A DNA stretch of 64,000 bases from CALABS01 sp050260775 (GTDB lineage: Bacteria; Pseudomonadota; Alphaproteobacteria; Rhodospirillales; Magnetospirillaceae), in contig JBLNCP010000022.1 of assembly GCA_050260775.1 (NCBI GenBank), forward strand, positions 186,001 to 250,000. The letters are read 5' to 3'. Both the position numbers and the translations under genes were made by a program. The notes under the pieces were generated by a model that was not told the origin of the DNA, did no database searches, and saw nothing but the letters and a program-made list of their open reading frames with translations. This document shows positions 8,124 through 14,472 of this stretch, piece by piece (position 1 is the first letter of the stretch; every line of letters starts with the position of its first letter).

Positions 8124-8188
8124 GACTCGGTCTCTCCTTTGCGCAAGGTAACGCTAGCGGAATGCAATGGCCTCCGTCCGCCCAGCTT

Positions 8189-8204
8189 GTTCCGAAATCG
8201 GAAC
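8189..8204. promoter_or_regulatory. Palindromic operator candidate O1
   Basis: GTTCCGAAATCGGAAC: perfect 7-bp inverted repeat with an AA centre, in the divergent control region between the small-gene unit and the XRE regulator. Size and place suit a dimeric repressor site. Confidence 0.6.
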
Positions 8205-8217
8205 ACTGTTACGGTAT

Positions 8218-8241
8218 GCTTAAGCGGACATTCGCTCAAGC
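8218..8241. promoter_or_regulatory. Palindromic operator candidate O2
   Basis: GCTTAAGCG (8218-8226) and CGCTCAAGC (8233-8241) form a 9-bp inverted repeat with one mismatch and a six-base spacer, 22 bases before the XRE start. Its sequence differs from O1, so two different proteins may bind here. Confidence 0.45.
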
Positions 8242-8263
8242 TAAATCGTAACGGGGTTATGAA

Positions 8264-8503
8264 ATGCTGGCTGTTCAGTGCAAGATGGCGCGCGCGGCCC
8301 TCGGGTGGGGCGTGAGAGACCTGGCCGCGGCAGCGAAAGTGTCTGCGGACACCGTCGCGCGCCTAGAGCGGGGAGAGGAATTGCGCGAGCGGACGGTCGA
8401 GGCAATCCGTTCCGCGTTCGAAGGGGCCGGCGTGCTGTTCCTCGCTGATGGGGAGACTGCCAGCGGTGGGCCGGGGGTGCGGCTGGCCAGCACCAAGCCG
8501 TAG
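8264..8503 (+). CDS. XRE-family HTH regulator of the element
   Basis: 79 residues. The HTH spans about residues 8-40: MARAALGWGVRDLAAAAKV, then a recognition helix SADTVARLERGEE, then a third helix RTVEAIRSAFEGAGV. The C-terminal extension GVLFLADGE...GGPGVRL is the usual short tail of this XRE subgroup. It is the only plus-strand gene in the element and faces the leftward small genes across the palindromic control region, the standard layout for a lysogeny or activation switch. A GGGG ribosome site lies 7 bases before the ATG. A second ATG at 8259 is in another frame and is not used. Confidence 0.85.
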   Translation: MLAVQCKMARAALGWGVRDLAAAAKVSADTVARLERGEELRERTVEAIRSAFEGAGVLFLADGETASGGPGVRLASTKP

Positions 8504-8525
8504 GCGAGCCCTGTTGCAGTCCGGC

Positions 8526-8550
8526 AGGGTGTCCTTAATGCGGACACCCT
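8526..8550. terminator. Hairpin between convergent genes
   Basis: AGGGTGTCC (8526-8534) pairs with GGACACCCT (8542-8550), 9-bp stem and 7-base loop, between the convergent XRE and small-terminase genes. A second small hairpin (AGGGGG/CCCCCT, 8561-8576) follows. T-runs are poor, so a shared weak terminator is likely. Confidence 0.55.
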
Positions 8551-8585
8551 TCCTTATCCAAGGGGGAAGCCCCCCTCAACCGCTT

Positions 8586-9104
8586 CTAGGCCAACTCAGC
8601 CGCCGCGGCATCCGCGACCTTCTGCACCTCATCCCGGCTGTCGAGGGTCAGTTCACTCATCGCATCGATGACGGCTTCTTGGACGATGGCAGAAGCCTCG
8701 GCCGGCTTGCGCGCTCGTGCCAAGGCCATGGCGCAGTTTGATGGGATAGCAAGCAGGCGAGTGCGGACATTCGCAAACTGCATCCCGACCATGGCCACGA
8801 TGTCGTCCACCGGGGCGACAGTGGCACTCAAGCGGTCGACCTCGATCTCGGCCAGTGTCGCCTCGGCCACCATCTTCCGACGCCTGGCCTCCTCGTAATC
8901 GATCTTGGCAGCATCACCAATGACGTTGGCCACCGCCTGTTGCTCAATCCAATCGATCACCTGTGCGGTGTCGAACTTCCATTCCTTGCCCTGCCGACCT
9001 TCCTCGATCACCGGGAAGCCGGCCCTTGCAACCCAGGCTGAAATGGTGGGGAGGGACTTCCCAAGGATTTCCGCCAATTCGGAGCGGTTCACGATCTTGC
9101 CCAT
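8586..9104 (-). CDS. Lambda Nu1-like terminase small subunit
   Basis: 172 residues, close to the length of lambda gpNu1. It begins with a winged HTH (IVNRSELAEILGKSLPTISA, then WVARAGFPVIEEGRQGKEWKF and DTAQVIDWIEQQ), as in Nu1 and DUF1441-type small terminases, then a charged helical linker (DYEEARRRKMVAEATLAEIE) and a helical C-terminal part. Nu1 proteins bind cos DNA and recruit the large terminase. The start at 9104 is chosen because AGGAG lies upstream and the HTH begins directly; the longer frame to 9248 would overlap the gpP-like gene. No large terminase lies nearby, the usual state in a satellite that captures a helper's TerL. Confidence 0.8.
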   Translation of the reverse strand: MGKIVNRSELAEILGKSLPTISAWVARAGFPVIEEGRQGKEWKFDTAQVIDWIEQQAVANVIGDAAKIDYEEARRRKMVAEATLAEIEVDRLSATVAPVDDIVAMVGMQFANVRTRLLAIPSNCAMALARARKPAEASAIVQEAVIDAMSELTLDSRDEVQKVADAAAAELA

Positions 9105-9234
9105 GGAAACAACAACTCCTGTATGGATTTTTAAACCTAGGCGCACATCGCGGTGCGCAATGCCCGTGATGCTTACCCCTCTACCTAGGACCCAAAGCGA
9201 ACCGCTCCTCCGTAGCAGGGGCGGTAACAGGGCC

Positions 9235-10284
9235 TTACCGGACATCATTCTGCAGGGGGTTCTGCAGCATGGGCTCGGGGGTGAATGCCTCGGGGGGCAT
9301 CAGGGTCAGATCTGCCCGCGTGCCTTGCAGGTCGCGCGTAAACGTCACCTCGGAGATCACCCACAAGGCGTCCGGGAGTTTGACCGCGGGGATGCTGATC
9401 GGGGCCAGCCAGTTCGGGGTCCAAAGTTGGCCGGCGGCATCTCGCCAGCTATCGCAGGTCACGCGCACCGCAAAGGAGCGGCCCCACCGGCGGGCCTTCT
9501 CCCATTCCCCTCGCTGGGTTGCGATGTCCAGTCCTGGCTGGTTGGCTTCCGAGATGATGTAGCGTAGCCGATGGCGTGGAACGCCGGGATCGATCAAGTG
9601 GGCCTGAATGTCGCCGCCCTGGCCGGTTTCCCCGAAGGACGACACGCTCATGGTGCGGACCACGTAGTCAGAGTACCGCTGATCCATGCTGAAGGTGGCG
9701 CCGGCACACTGGACGTTTCCGCCCTGCAGAAAGCCGCTCGCGTGCCGGCGGATGCCGACCCGGGACATGATCAGGTCACCGTCAGTCCCGTCGTAGGCCA
9801 AAACCGCGCTATATCTGCTGATTCTCTCGATGACATCGAAGGGGGTTTCGCCCCAATTCAGGTTGAACTGCTTGATCCTGACCCAGTCGATATCGCCTTC
9901 AGCCGTGACGTTGATTCCGAAAGGCTTACCCAGCTTCTTCGCGATCTCGAGCGCCGATGCCCCGGAGATCTGACCATTCGGCCACTCGGCCGAGCAGTCA
10001 ACCAAGTCGGCACACTTTCCCCGGCCGCAAACGCTGATGGTGTGGTTCCGGCTCGACAGCGAGGGGCTGAAGCGGTCGACATACCCCGTCACCACTCGAT
10101 CACTCCCCAGCATCACCTCACACACGTCCCCCGGCCTGAGCACAACCGCGGCAGCTTTGCCGGGATAGCGATCGGTCATGGTGATGTCGAAGTCCGAAGG
10201 CATGCGCTCGATGCCCCGGGTAAGGCGGATGCCGTTCCACCCGGAAATACGGTGGCCGCCGATCACTAGCGAAATATCGTCCAT
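9235..10284 (-). CDS. Mu gpP-like phage tail baseplate hub protein
   Basis: 349 residues, against about 380 for Mu gpP (gp44). It starts with ISLVIGGHRISGW and RGIERMPSDFDITMTDRYPG, followed by the LRPGDVCEVMLGSDRVVTGYVD motif and VCGRGKCADLVDCSA, all typical of gpP-type hub proteins, and ends with a region carrying WVISEVTFTRDLQGT. gpP trimers form the hub beneath the tail tube, where the DNA exits. GGAG precedes the ATG at good spacing. No other tail gene is present in the element, so the protein can only act with a helper phage tail or be a remnant. The frame is intact, which argues for selection. Confidence 0.85.
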   Translation of the reverse strand: MDDISLVIGGHRISGWNGIRLTRGIERMPSDFDITMTDRYPGKAAAVVLRPGDVCEVMLGSDRVVTGYVDRFSPSLSSRNHTISVCGRGKCADLVDCSAEWPNGQISGASALEIAKKLGKPFGINVTAEGDIDWVRIKQFNLNWGETPFDVIERISRYSAVLAYDGTDGDLIMSRVGIRRHASGFLQGGNVQCAGATFSMDQRYSDYVVRTMSVSSFGETGQGGDIQAHLIDPGVPRHRLRYIISEANQPGLDIATQRGEWEKARRWGRSFAVRVTCDSWRDAAGQLWTPNWLAPISIPAVKLPDALWVISEVTFTRDLQGTRADLTLMPPEAFTPEPMLQNPLQNDVR

Positions 10285-10342
10285 TCGCTTTCTCCTTCAG
10301 GCCCGCCGGCGCCTGGCCGGCGGGCTCCGCGCTTCTAGGTCA

Positions 10343-10546
10343 TCAAAGGCCCGTTTTGCGGCCAACGGCCAGGACACGCTCGGCCAACCGCTCCGCCTGT
10401 CGGCGCTCAAGCATCTGGACCATTTCCGAGAGCGCGTTTCGCTGCGCAGGGGTGCGCGGCAAGAGGTGCGCGAAGTCGGCGGCACTGCCCTTGCGGTTGA
10501 CATGGCCGAGACGGCCGGCTTTCAGCTTCGCCTTGGTCACGTGCAT
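10343..10546 (-). CDS. Small basic protein coupled to the coiled-coil gene
   Basis: 67 residues, very basic (MHVTKAKLKAGRLGHVNRKG at the start), with a helical centre NALSEMVQMLERRQAERLAERVL. Its ATG overlaps the TAA of the preceding gene (TAATG), and GGAGG lies just upstream, so translation is coupled. It precedes the gpP-like gene by 58 bases. DNA or RNA binding is possible from charge; no family recognised. Confidence 0.55.
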   Translation of the reverse strand: MHVTKAKLKAGRLGHVNRKGSAADFAHLLPRTPAQRNALSEMVQMLERRQAERLAERVLAVGRKTGL

Positions 10547-11253
10547 TACCTGCCTCCTTCGCTGACGGTGGTGATGGTGACGCCGCGGGCCGGCTCATAG
10601 ATGCGGGCACCTTCCGACGGCCTGGGGTTACGGGGAGCGGGGCGTCCGGCAGAGGTTTTCCACAGCCCGGCTTCCCCTTCGGCCGCCAAATACGCCGGGC
10701 TGCCCACATAGGCACGGAACTCATCATGCGCGCGGGACCGGAAAGCGGCGGGCATCGCACGAAAAACCGCGTCGTCACCCCCAGCAATGCGCCGGGCGGC
10801 CTCATTCAGAGGGATACCGGAGGTGATGATGGCACGGCCGGTTTCGATGTAGCGGTCCCAAGCTTCCATCAGGGTCCGGTAGGCTTCATCGATCGCTTCC
10901 GCGGCCTTGATGCGCTCCCCAGCTAGTTCGGCCAGGCGCGCACGATCCACCTCGGCCTCGGCAGCCTCGACATCGGCTTTCCTGAGCTCGATCTCGGCCT
11001 CAACCTCGGTGATGGCGAAGCGCACCCCATCAGCCAGCGTAGCGGCGATGGAAGCATCGGCGATCGCGGCTTTGACGGCATCCACCGCAGCGGGATCATG
11101 GACAGCCTTACGGCCGGCCTCCTGGCGCCGGGCATCAGCCTTGGCGGCATCTCCCTCGATGCCCGCCAAGCGGGACATCAGATCGTCGCGTTTGGCCTCG
11201 GCTTCCGCCTGCAATCGGCGGGCTTCGGCAAGGGCGTTCTCAAGCTTGGTCAT
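10546..11253 (-). CDS. Coiled-coil protein of the element, unknown
   Basis: 235 residues. Residues 1 to about 120 form one long Ala/Glu/Arg-rich coiled coil (heptad-like LENALAEARRLQAEAEAKRD and the later VEAEIELRKADVEAAEAEVD). Residues 120-200 are a globular helical region with GIPLNEAARRIAGGDDAVFR, and the tail is Pro/Arg-rich. GGAG stands before the ATG. It lies in the same minus-strand unit as the gpP and small-terminase genes. By position and shape it could be a morphogenesis or capsid-interacting factor, as coiled-coil proteins are in other satellites, but no homology was recognised. Confidence 0.6.
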   Translation of the reverse strand: MTKLENALAEARRLQAEAEAKRDDLMSRLAGIEGDAAKADARRQEAGRKAVHDPAAVDAVKAAIADASIAATLADGVRFAITEVEAEIELRKADVEAAEAEVDRARLAELAGERIKAAEAIDEAYRTLMEAWDRYIETGRAIITSGIPLNEAARRIAGGDDAVFRAMPAAFRSRAHDEFRAYVGSPAYLAAEGEAGLWKTSAGRPAPRNPRPSEGARIYEPARGVTITTVSEGGR

Positions 11254-11414
11254 TTTCTACTCCATCAGTTCAGAGGGGTGCCGGGTGTCACGGCCGACGC
11301 TTCTCGACCCCCACGCCGTCATCGGCCGTGACTTGAAACGCAGCCCGGCGGCTACGCCCTGACGCGCCAGCGTGGGGTGTTGGGTGGTGGCTTCCGGGCA
11401 GACGGAAGCCACCT

Positions 11415-11433
11415 CTATCCCCGTAGGGGATAG
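11415..11433. repeat. Perfect hairpin next to iterons
   Basis: CTATCCCC (11415-11422) pairs with GGGGATAG (11426-11433) with a three-base loop (GTA). It has no T-run, so it is more likely structural (for example part of an origin) than a terminator. Confidence 0.5.
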
Positions 11434-11440
11434 GGAGTGG

Positions 11441-11531
11441 TGCACGTGCAGATTTTGTGCATGTGTTTCCAGACACTTAGCCAAGGGGCTTGTGCATGTT
11501 GTGCAGAGTGGTGCTTGTGCAGTTTTGTGCA
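11441..11531. repeat. Iteron-like repeats, candidate replication origin of the element
   Basis: TTGTGCA occurs five times in the same direction at 11455, 11490, 11499, 11515 and 11525, preceded by the palindrome TGCACGTGCA at 11441-11450. They sit in the 283-base non-coding gap between the coiled-coil gene and the 3' end of the RepA-like ATPase gene, next to the hairpin at 11415. Direct repeats beside a replication ATPase gene are typical of iteron origins. Spacing is irregular (35, 9, 16, 10 bases between starts). Confidence 0.5.
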
Positions 11532-11536
11532 GACGG

Positions 11537-12718
11537 TCACTCATCGGGCCCCCCATCGTTGGGGACGGAGGACTTGCGGCGGATGCCCATCTTCGGCGTG
11601 CGGTTGGTGTACTGGCCAACCCGCCCAACCTCGATTTCACCAGCGGAAAACAGCCGCTCCATAGCGCGCTCAAGGTCACGCACCTTGTACCCGGCAGTCT
11701 GAGGCATGCCGCCCAGCACCTTGGGAGCGTAATTGCTGCCTTTGCTAGCCGCGACGTTGCGGCCTTGGTCAGTGGCGGCATCAAGCGCGGCCAGGAAAGC
11801 GAGATCGGCCGCGCGCTTGTCCATCTTCCCGAAGAAGCCGGATTGACCGCCCTCGGGCGCGACCACCACGAACCGGCCGTCTTCCCACCGGATACGGATC
11901 TCAGCCGCGTCCGGCCCGTAGTTGTTCTTCTTGCCGCGCAGGATCAGCGGCGCATCGGCGCCCTCGGCCTCCTTGTCTCGCTCCAGATAGAGCATGGCGC
12001 GTGCTGCATTGCGGAAGGCGACGTTGCCAGAGGTGCCGTCGCCTGACTCCATGCCCGACTTCGACGGGTGCCACAGCACGACGATGGCGCAGCCGGCGTC
12101 ATGCGCGGTCTCCCGGAGCTTGCCCATGAAGGTCCGCGCGGCAGCTTGGTCGAGCTGGTTGCCGGGGAAGAAGTCATAGAGCGAGTCCAGCACGACCAGG
12201 GCCGGACTGAAGTCACGCAGCCAGTTGGACATTCGCATCCACCAGGGCGTGTCTTCCCAGCCGGCGCCGAAGCCTTCACCTCGCATCATCACCGCGTTGT
12301 CACGGCCAACGCGGTCGAACAGTTCCAAGCCGTCGAGGTCGTCGATATTCCAACCTTCACCGTCACAGATGCCGACCAAGCGGCGATGCAGCTCGTCCAG
12401 ATCGTCCTCACACGACACGTAGGCCACTTTTCCAGCGCGGGTGGGCCTCCCCAACCACGGCGCGCCCAGCACCGTCGAGCAAGCGAGTTGCAGCGCCAAC
12501 GTGGACTTGCCAGCGCCACCATCACCGGAGAGCAGGCAGACAGCTTTCAGGGGGATGACCCCCTCGACGGACCACTCCCTACTGGGCATCGGCTTGTAAG
12601 CCAGCGACGGCGCATGCACCGGCCCGTCCAGGGCCAGCCAAGCGGCTTTGCTACCCTCAGCCGTTGGGCGATGCCGAACCACGCGCTCAGCCTGTTCAAG
12701 CGGGATGGCCTTCGTCAT
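11537..12718 (-). CDS. RepA-like RecA-fold ATPase (AAA_25 family)
   Basis: 393 residues. After a 50-residue leader comes a RecA-type core: Walker A GDGGAGKST at 65-73, VSCEDD near 102 (the catalytic acidic residues), Walker B ALVVLDSL at 173-180, and LWHPSKSG, the usual sensor motif of RSF1010 RepA-type hexameric helicases. The C-terminal 90 residues look like a winged helix (DLERAMERLFSAGEIEVGRV). Such proteins unwind the origin of mobile elements and plasmids. The start overlaps the upstream gene's stop (ATGA, 12715-12718). Its 3' end abuts the iteron-like repeats. Role as the element's replication helicase is a good inference. Confidence 0.85.
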   Translation of the reverse strand: MTKAIPLEQAERVVRHRPTAEGSKAAWLALDGPVHAPSLAYKPMPSREWSVEGVIPLKAVCLLSGDGGAGKSTLALQLACSTVLGAPWLGRPTRAGKVAYVSCEDDLDELHRRLVGICDGEGWNIDDLDGLELFDRVGRDNAVMMRGEGFGAGWEDTPWWMRMSNWLRDFSPALVVLDSLYDFFPGNQLDQAAARTFMGKLRETAHDAGCAIVVLWHPSKSGMESGDGTSGNVAFRNAARAMLYLERDKEAEGADAPLILRGKKNNYGPDAAEIRIRWEDGRFVVVAPEGGQSGFFGKMDKRAADLAFLAALDAATDQGRNVAASKGSNYAPKVLGGMPQTAGYKVRDLERAMERLFSAGEIEVGRVGQYTNRTPKMGIRRKSSVPNDGGPDE

Positions 12719-13389
12719 GCCGCCACCCCTTCGCTGGTCACCAGAATGCGGGCGGCCTCAGCGGGGCGGGGCATGAGGGCGTCACGCAGACGGCGGGCCG
12801 TGGCCAGGTCGTCCGCAATGAAGTCCACCATGCCCACGAGGTGCCCCAGCGCCGCGGCAACACCCGCCCAATTGATCACCACGACGCCGTGGGCGCCCCG
12901 ACCTTCGGGGCCATCCCAGACAGCCGCGCGAGCCCAGGCGCCGGGGTCACGGAACACCCTGAGGGGGCGGTTGACGCCCATACACGGCCCGGCCTGGTAA
13001 ACGGCCTCCAGCCCCAACACGTCAGCCAACCCCCAGCGAGTCAGCAGATCCCCGGTGGAGGGAACCCAGGCCAGCAGATCGACCAGATCCTCCGGCCGGC
13101 CGGGAGCGGGGCCGGACCACACGGGCACCAAGATGGCGGCCAGGGGGCCGGTGTCGTCGGGCGTGTAGAGCTGGGATACACGGTGGGCGTGGATGCGCTG
13201 GCAGGCGCCTCCCAAGCCCATCAGTGTGGCCGTGCGCGGCCAGCCCTGACGGGCACGCCAGGCGCGGACCTCGGGGGGCTGGGTGCGCACCATGGCACCG
13301 TCATATTCATGGAACAGTCCCCAGGCGCGGCGGCTGTGATCCTCTCGCGCTGCCAGGGCGACCGAAGTCCGGGACCCGGGCCGGATCAT
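12715..13389 (-). CDS. Unknown protein in the replication module
   Basis: 224 residues, Trp-rich (11 Trp). Segments include LVDLLAWVPSTGDLLTRWG, PLRVFRDPGAWARAAVWDG and GVVVINWAGVAAAL, then VDFIADDLATARRLRDAL near the end, suggesting an alternating alpha/beta fold. It overlaps the RepA-like gene by four bases (ATGA) and the upstream short gene by four bases, so it belongs to the same translation-coupled unit and probably acts in replication. I do not recognise the family; a primase-like or Toprim-like accessory is possible but unproven. Confidence 0.6.
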   Translation of the reverse strand: MIRPGSRTSVALAAREDHSRRAWGLFHEYDGAMVRTQPPEVRAWRARQGWPRTATLMGLGGACQRIHAHRVSQLYTPDDTGPLAAILVPVWSGPAPGRPEDLVDLLAWVPSTGDLLTRWGLADVLGLEAVYQAGPCMGVNRPLRVFRDPGAWARAAVWDGPEGRGAHGVVVINWAGVAAALGHLVGMVDFIADDLATARRLRDALMPRPAEAARILVTSEGVAA

Positions 13390-13616
13390 TCCGAGACTCC
13401 CCGGGCAAGGCCGGCGTCAGCGAGGGCCAAGGCGTGACGCATGCGGAGGCCGTGCTGGCGGGCAATCTTCCCTATCAGCGCAAGTGCGACATCGCCGAAG
13501 CGTTGAAAGTTGGAGGGGGAGACGGAATTTTCGGGGCTGTCCGCCAAGACAATTCCCGAGGCCCGGATGGGGGAGACAGCCCCCGCCGGGCCTTTTTCGT
13601 CGTCGGACGCGTCCAT
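13386..13616 (-). CDS. Short protein of the replication module, unknown
   Basis: 76 residues, beginning MDASDDEKGPAGAVSPIRAS and ending in a helical half (ALALIGKIARQHGLRMRHALALADAGLARG). It starts one base after the AlpA-like gene's stop and ends with a four-base overlap into the next gene, which supports it as a real part of the operon. The upstream-extended frame would overlap the AlpA-like gene and is rejected. No family recognised. Confidence 0.5.
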   Translation of the reverse strand: MDASDDEKGPAGAVSPIRASGIVLADSPENSVSPSNFQRFGDVALALIGKIARQHGLRMRHALALADAGLARGVSE

Positions 13617-13617
13617 A

Positions 13618-13836
13618 TCACGCCACCGCCGACGTCGAGCGCACACCCTGGAGGGTATTGAGGAAGTTGGCCAAATCAGGCGCCAAGAACAGCGTCTTGT
13701 GGCCAAACTTCTTCGGGTTCAGTCTCCCGTCCTTAATGGCTTCATAGAGTGAGGTTCGCCCGATGGACAGCAGGGAGAGCGTTTCGTTGACGCTGTAAGC
13801 GGCCTTGAACAGGCCGAAGTCGTGAGGCTGGAGCAT
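13618..13836 (-). CDS. AlpA-like/excisionase HTH protein
   Basis: 72 residues. The core YSVNETLSLLSIGRTSLYEA then IKDGRLNPKKFGHKTLFLAPDLANFL is the MerR-like helix-turn-helix of the AlpA/HTH_17 family: the NETxxLLxIGRTxLYxxIxxGxL motif and the KFGxKTLF wing are clear. In P4-like islands AlpA activates the integrase and excision; in PICIs it heads the regulatory module. It begins the unit that runs on through the replication ATPase. An 84-base gap with a possible promoter lies upstream. Confidence 0.85.
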   Translation of the reverse strand: MLQPHDFGLFKAAYSVNETLSLLSIGRTSLYEAIKDGRLNPKKFGHKTLFLAPDLANFLNTLQGVRSTSAVA

Positions 13837-13920
13837 GGGAAAGCACCGTCGTTGTAACGATGTCCCCGACTATTCACACACATCCGCCCTGGCGCGACGG
13901 AAGTAAAATCCCCCTACCTG

Positions 13921-14469
13921 TTACCTACCCGAGCGGTGGAGGGCAGCTAACCATCTCGCCCCCTTGTTGGCAGCGCTTCCCATGTCGAAATAATCGCCGT
14001 CTTTCCAGTGCATGACTGCGGCAAGTTCCATAAACCTACCAATCACGTTCACTGTCCAGCCGGCGTTTATAAGTCCATATGCGTGGGCCTCCGCTATTTT
14101 TCGGTGCGGCGCTGCTAATAAATAGAATAGTTCAGTCGCTGATGCCGCCACCCATTCGGCCTGTGCTCTGCTACGTCCCATCACGATATCAGCAGTACCA
14201 GCGAGTATTTTTTGGGTGTAGCGGGTGTCACTCTCTTCGGACTGCCTCGGCGGAGCCTGTAAGGACAGCATTAGATACCGGTTCTTGATGAGGCTCGCCC
14301 ATGTCCGCGCATCGCCAGCAACAATCTTATTGGCTATGCGTGCTGCATCGGTATCAGTGCGGGTCAGTATGGCGGACAACGCGGCGGCGGCTGCGTCCTT
14401 CTGCAGCCTCAGTGGATCGCTCGGGCGAACTGGACGCCCACGCGGCCGGCCGGTTTTCCCCTTGGGCAT
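13921..14469 (-). CDS. Unknown protein with AT-hook-like start, downstream of integrase
   Basis: 182 residues. The first 15 read KGKTGRPRGRPVRPS, containing a GRPRGRP element that resembles an AT-hook (minor-groove binding). The rest is helical, with two Trp-rich patches (RTWASLIKNRYL and AEWVAASATELFYLLAAPH). The gene lies three bases after the integrase stop on the same strand, so it is very likely cotranscribed with it. Its base composition is clearly lower in GC than flanking chromosome genes, a sign of transfer. No family recognised; DNA binding is an inference from the motif. Confidence 0.55.
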   Translation of the reverse strand: MPKGKTGRPRGRPVRPSDPLRLQKDAAAAALSAILTRTDTDAARIANKIVAGDARTWASLIKNRYLMLSLQAPPRQSEESDTRYTQKILAGTADIVMGRSRAQAEWVAASATELFYLLAAPHRKIAEAHAYGLINAGWTVNVIGRFMELAAVMHWKDGDYFDMGSAANKGARWLAALHRSGR

Positions 14470-14472
14470 CGA

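Noticed and set aside
8115..8315. Plus-strand 66-residue open frame over the control region
   Set aside because: It spans the operators, is out of frame with the XRE gene and has no ribosome-binding site.
8586..9248. Longer small-terminase start at 9248
   Set aside because: The extension overlaps the gpP-like gene and lacks a ribosome-binding site; the HTH begins at 9104.
11441..11531. CRISPR array
   Set aside because: Repeats are 7 bases with spacers of 2-28 bases, far too short and irregular for CRISPR.
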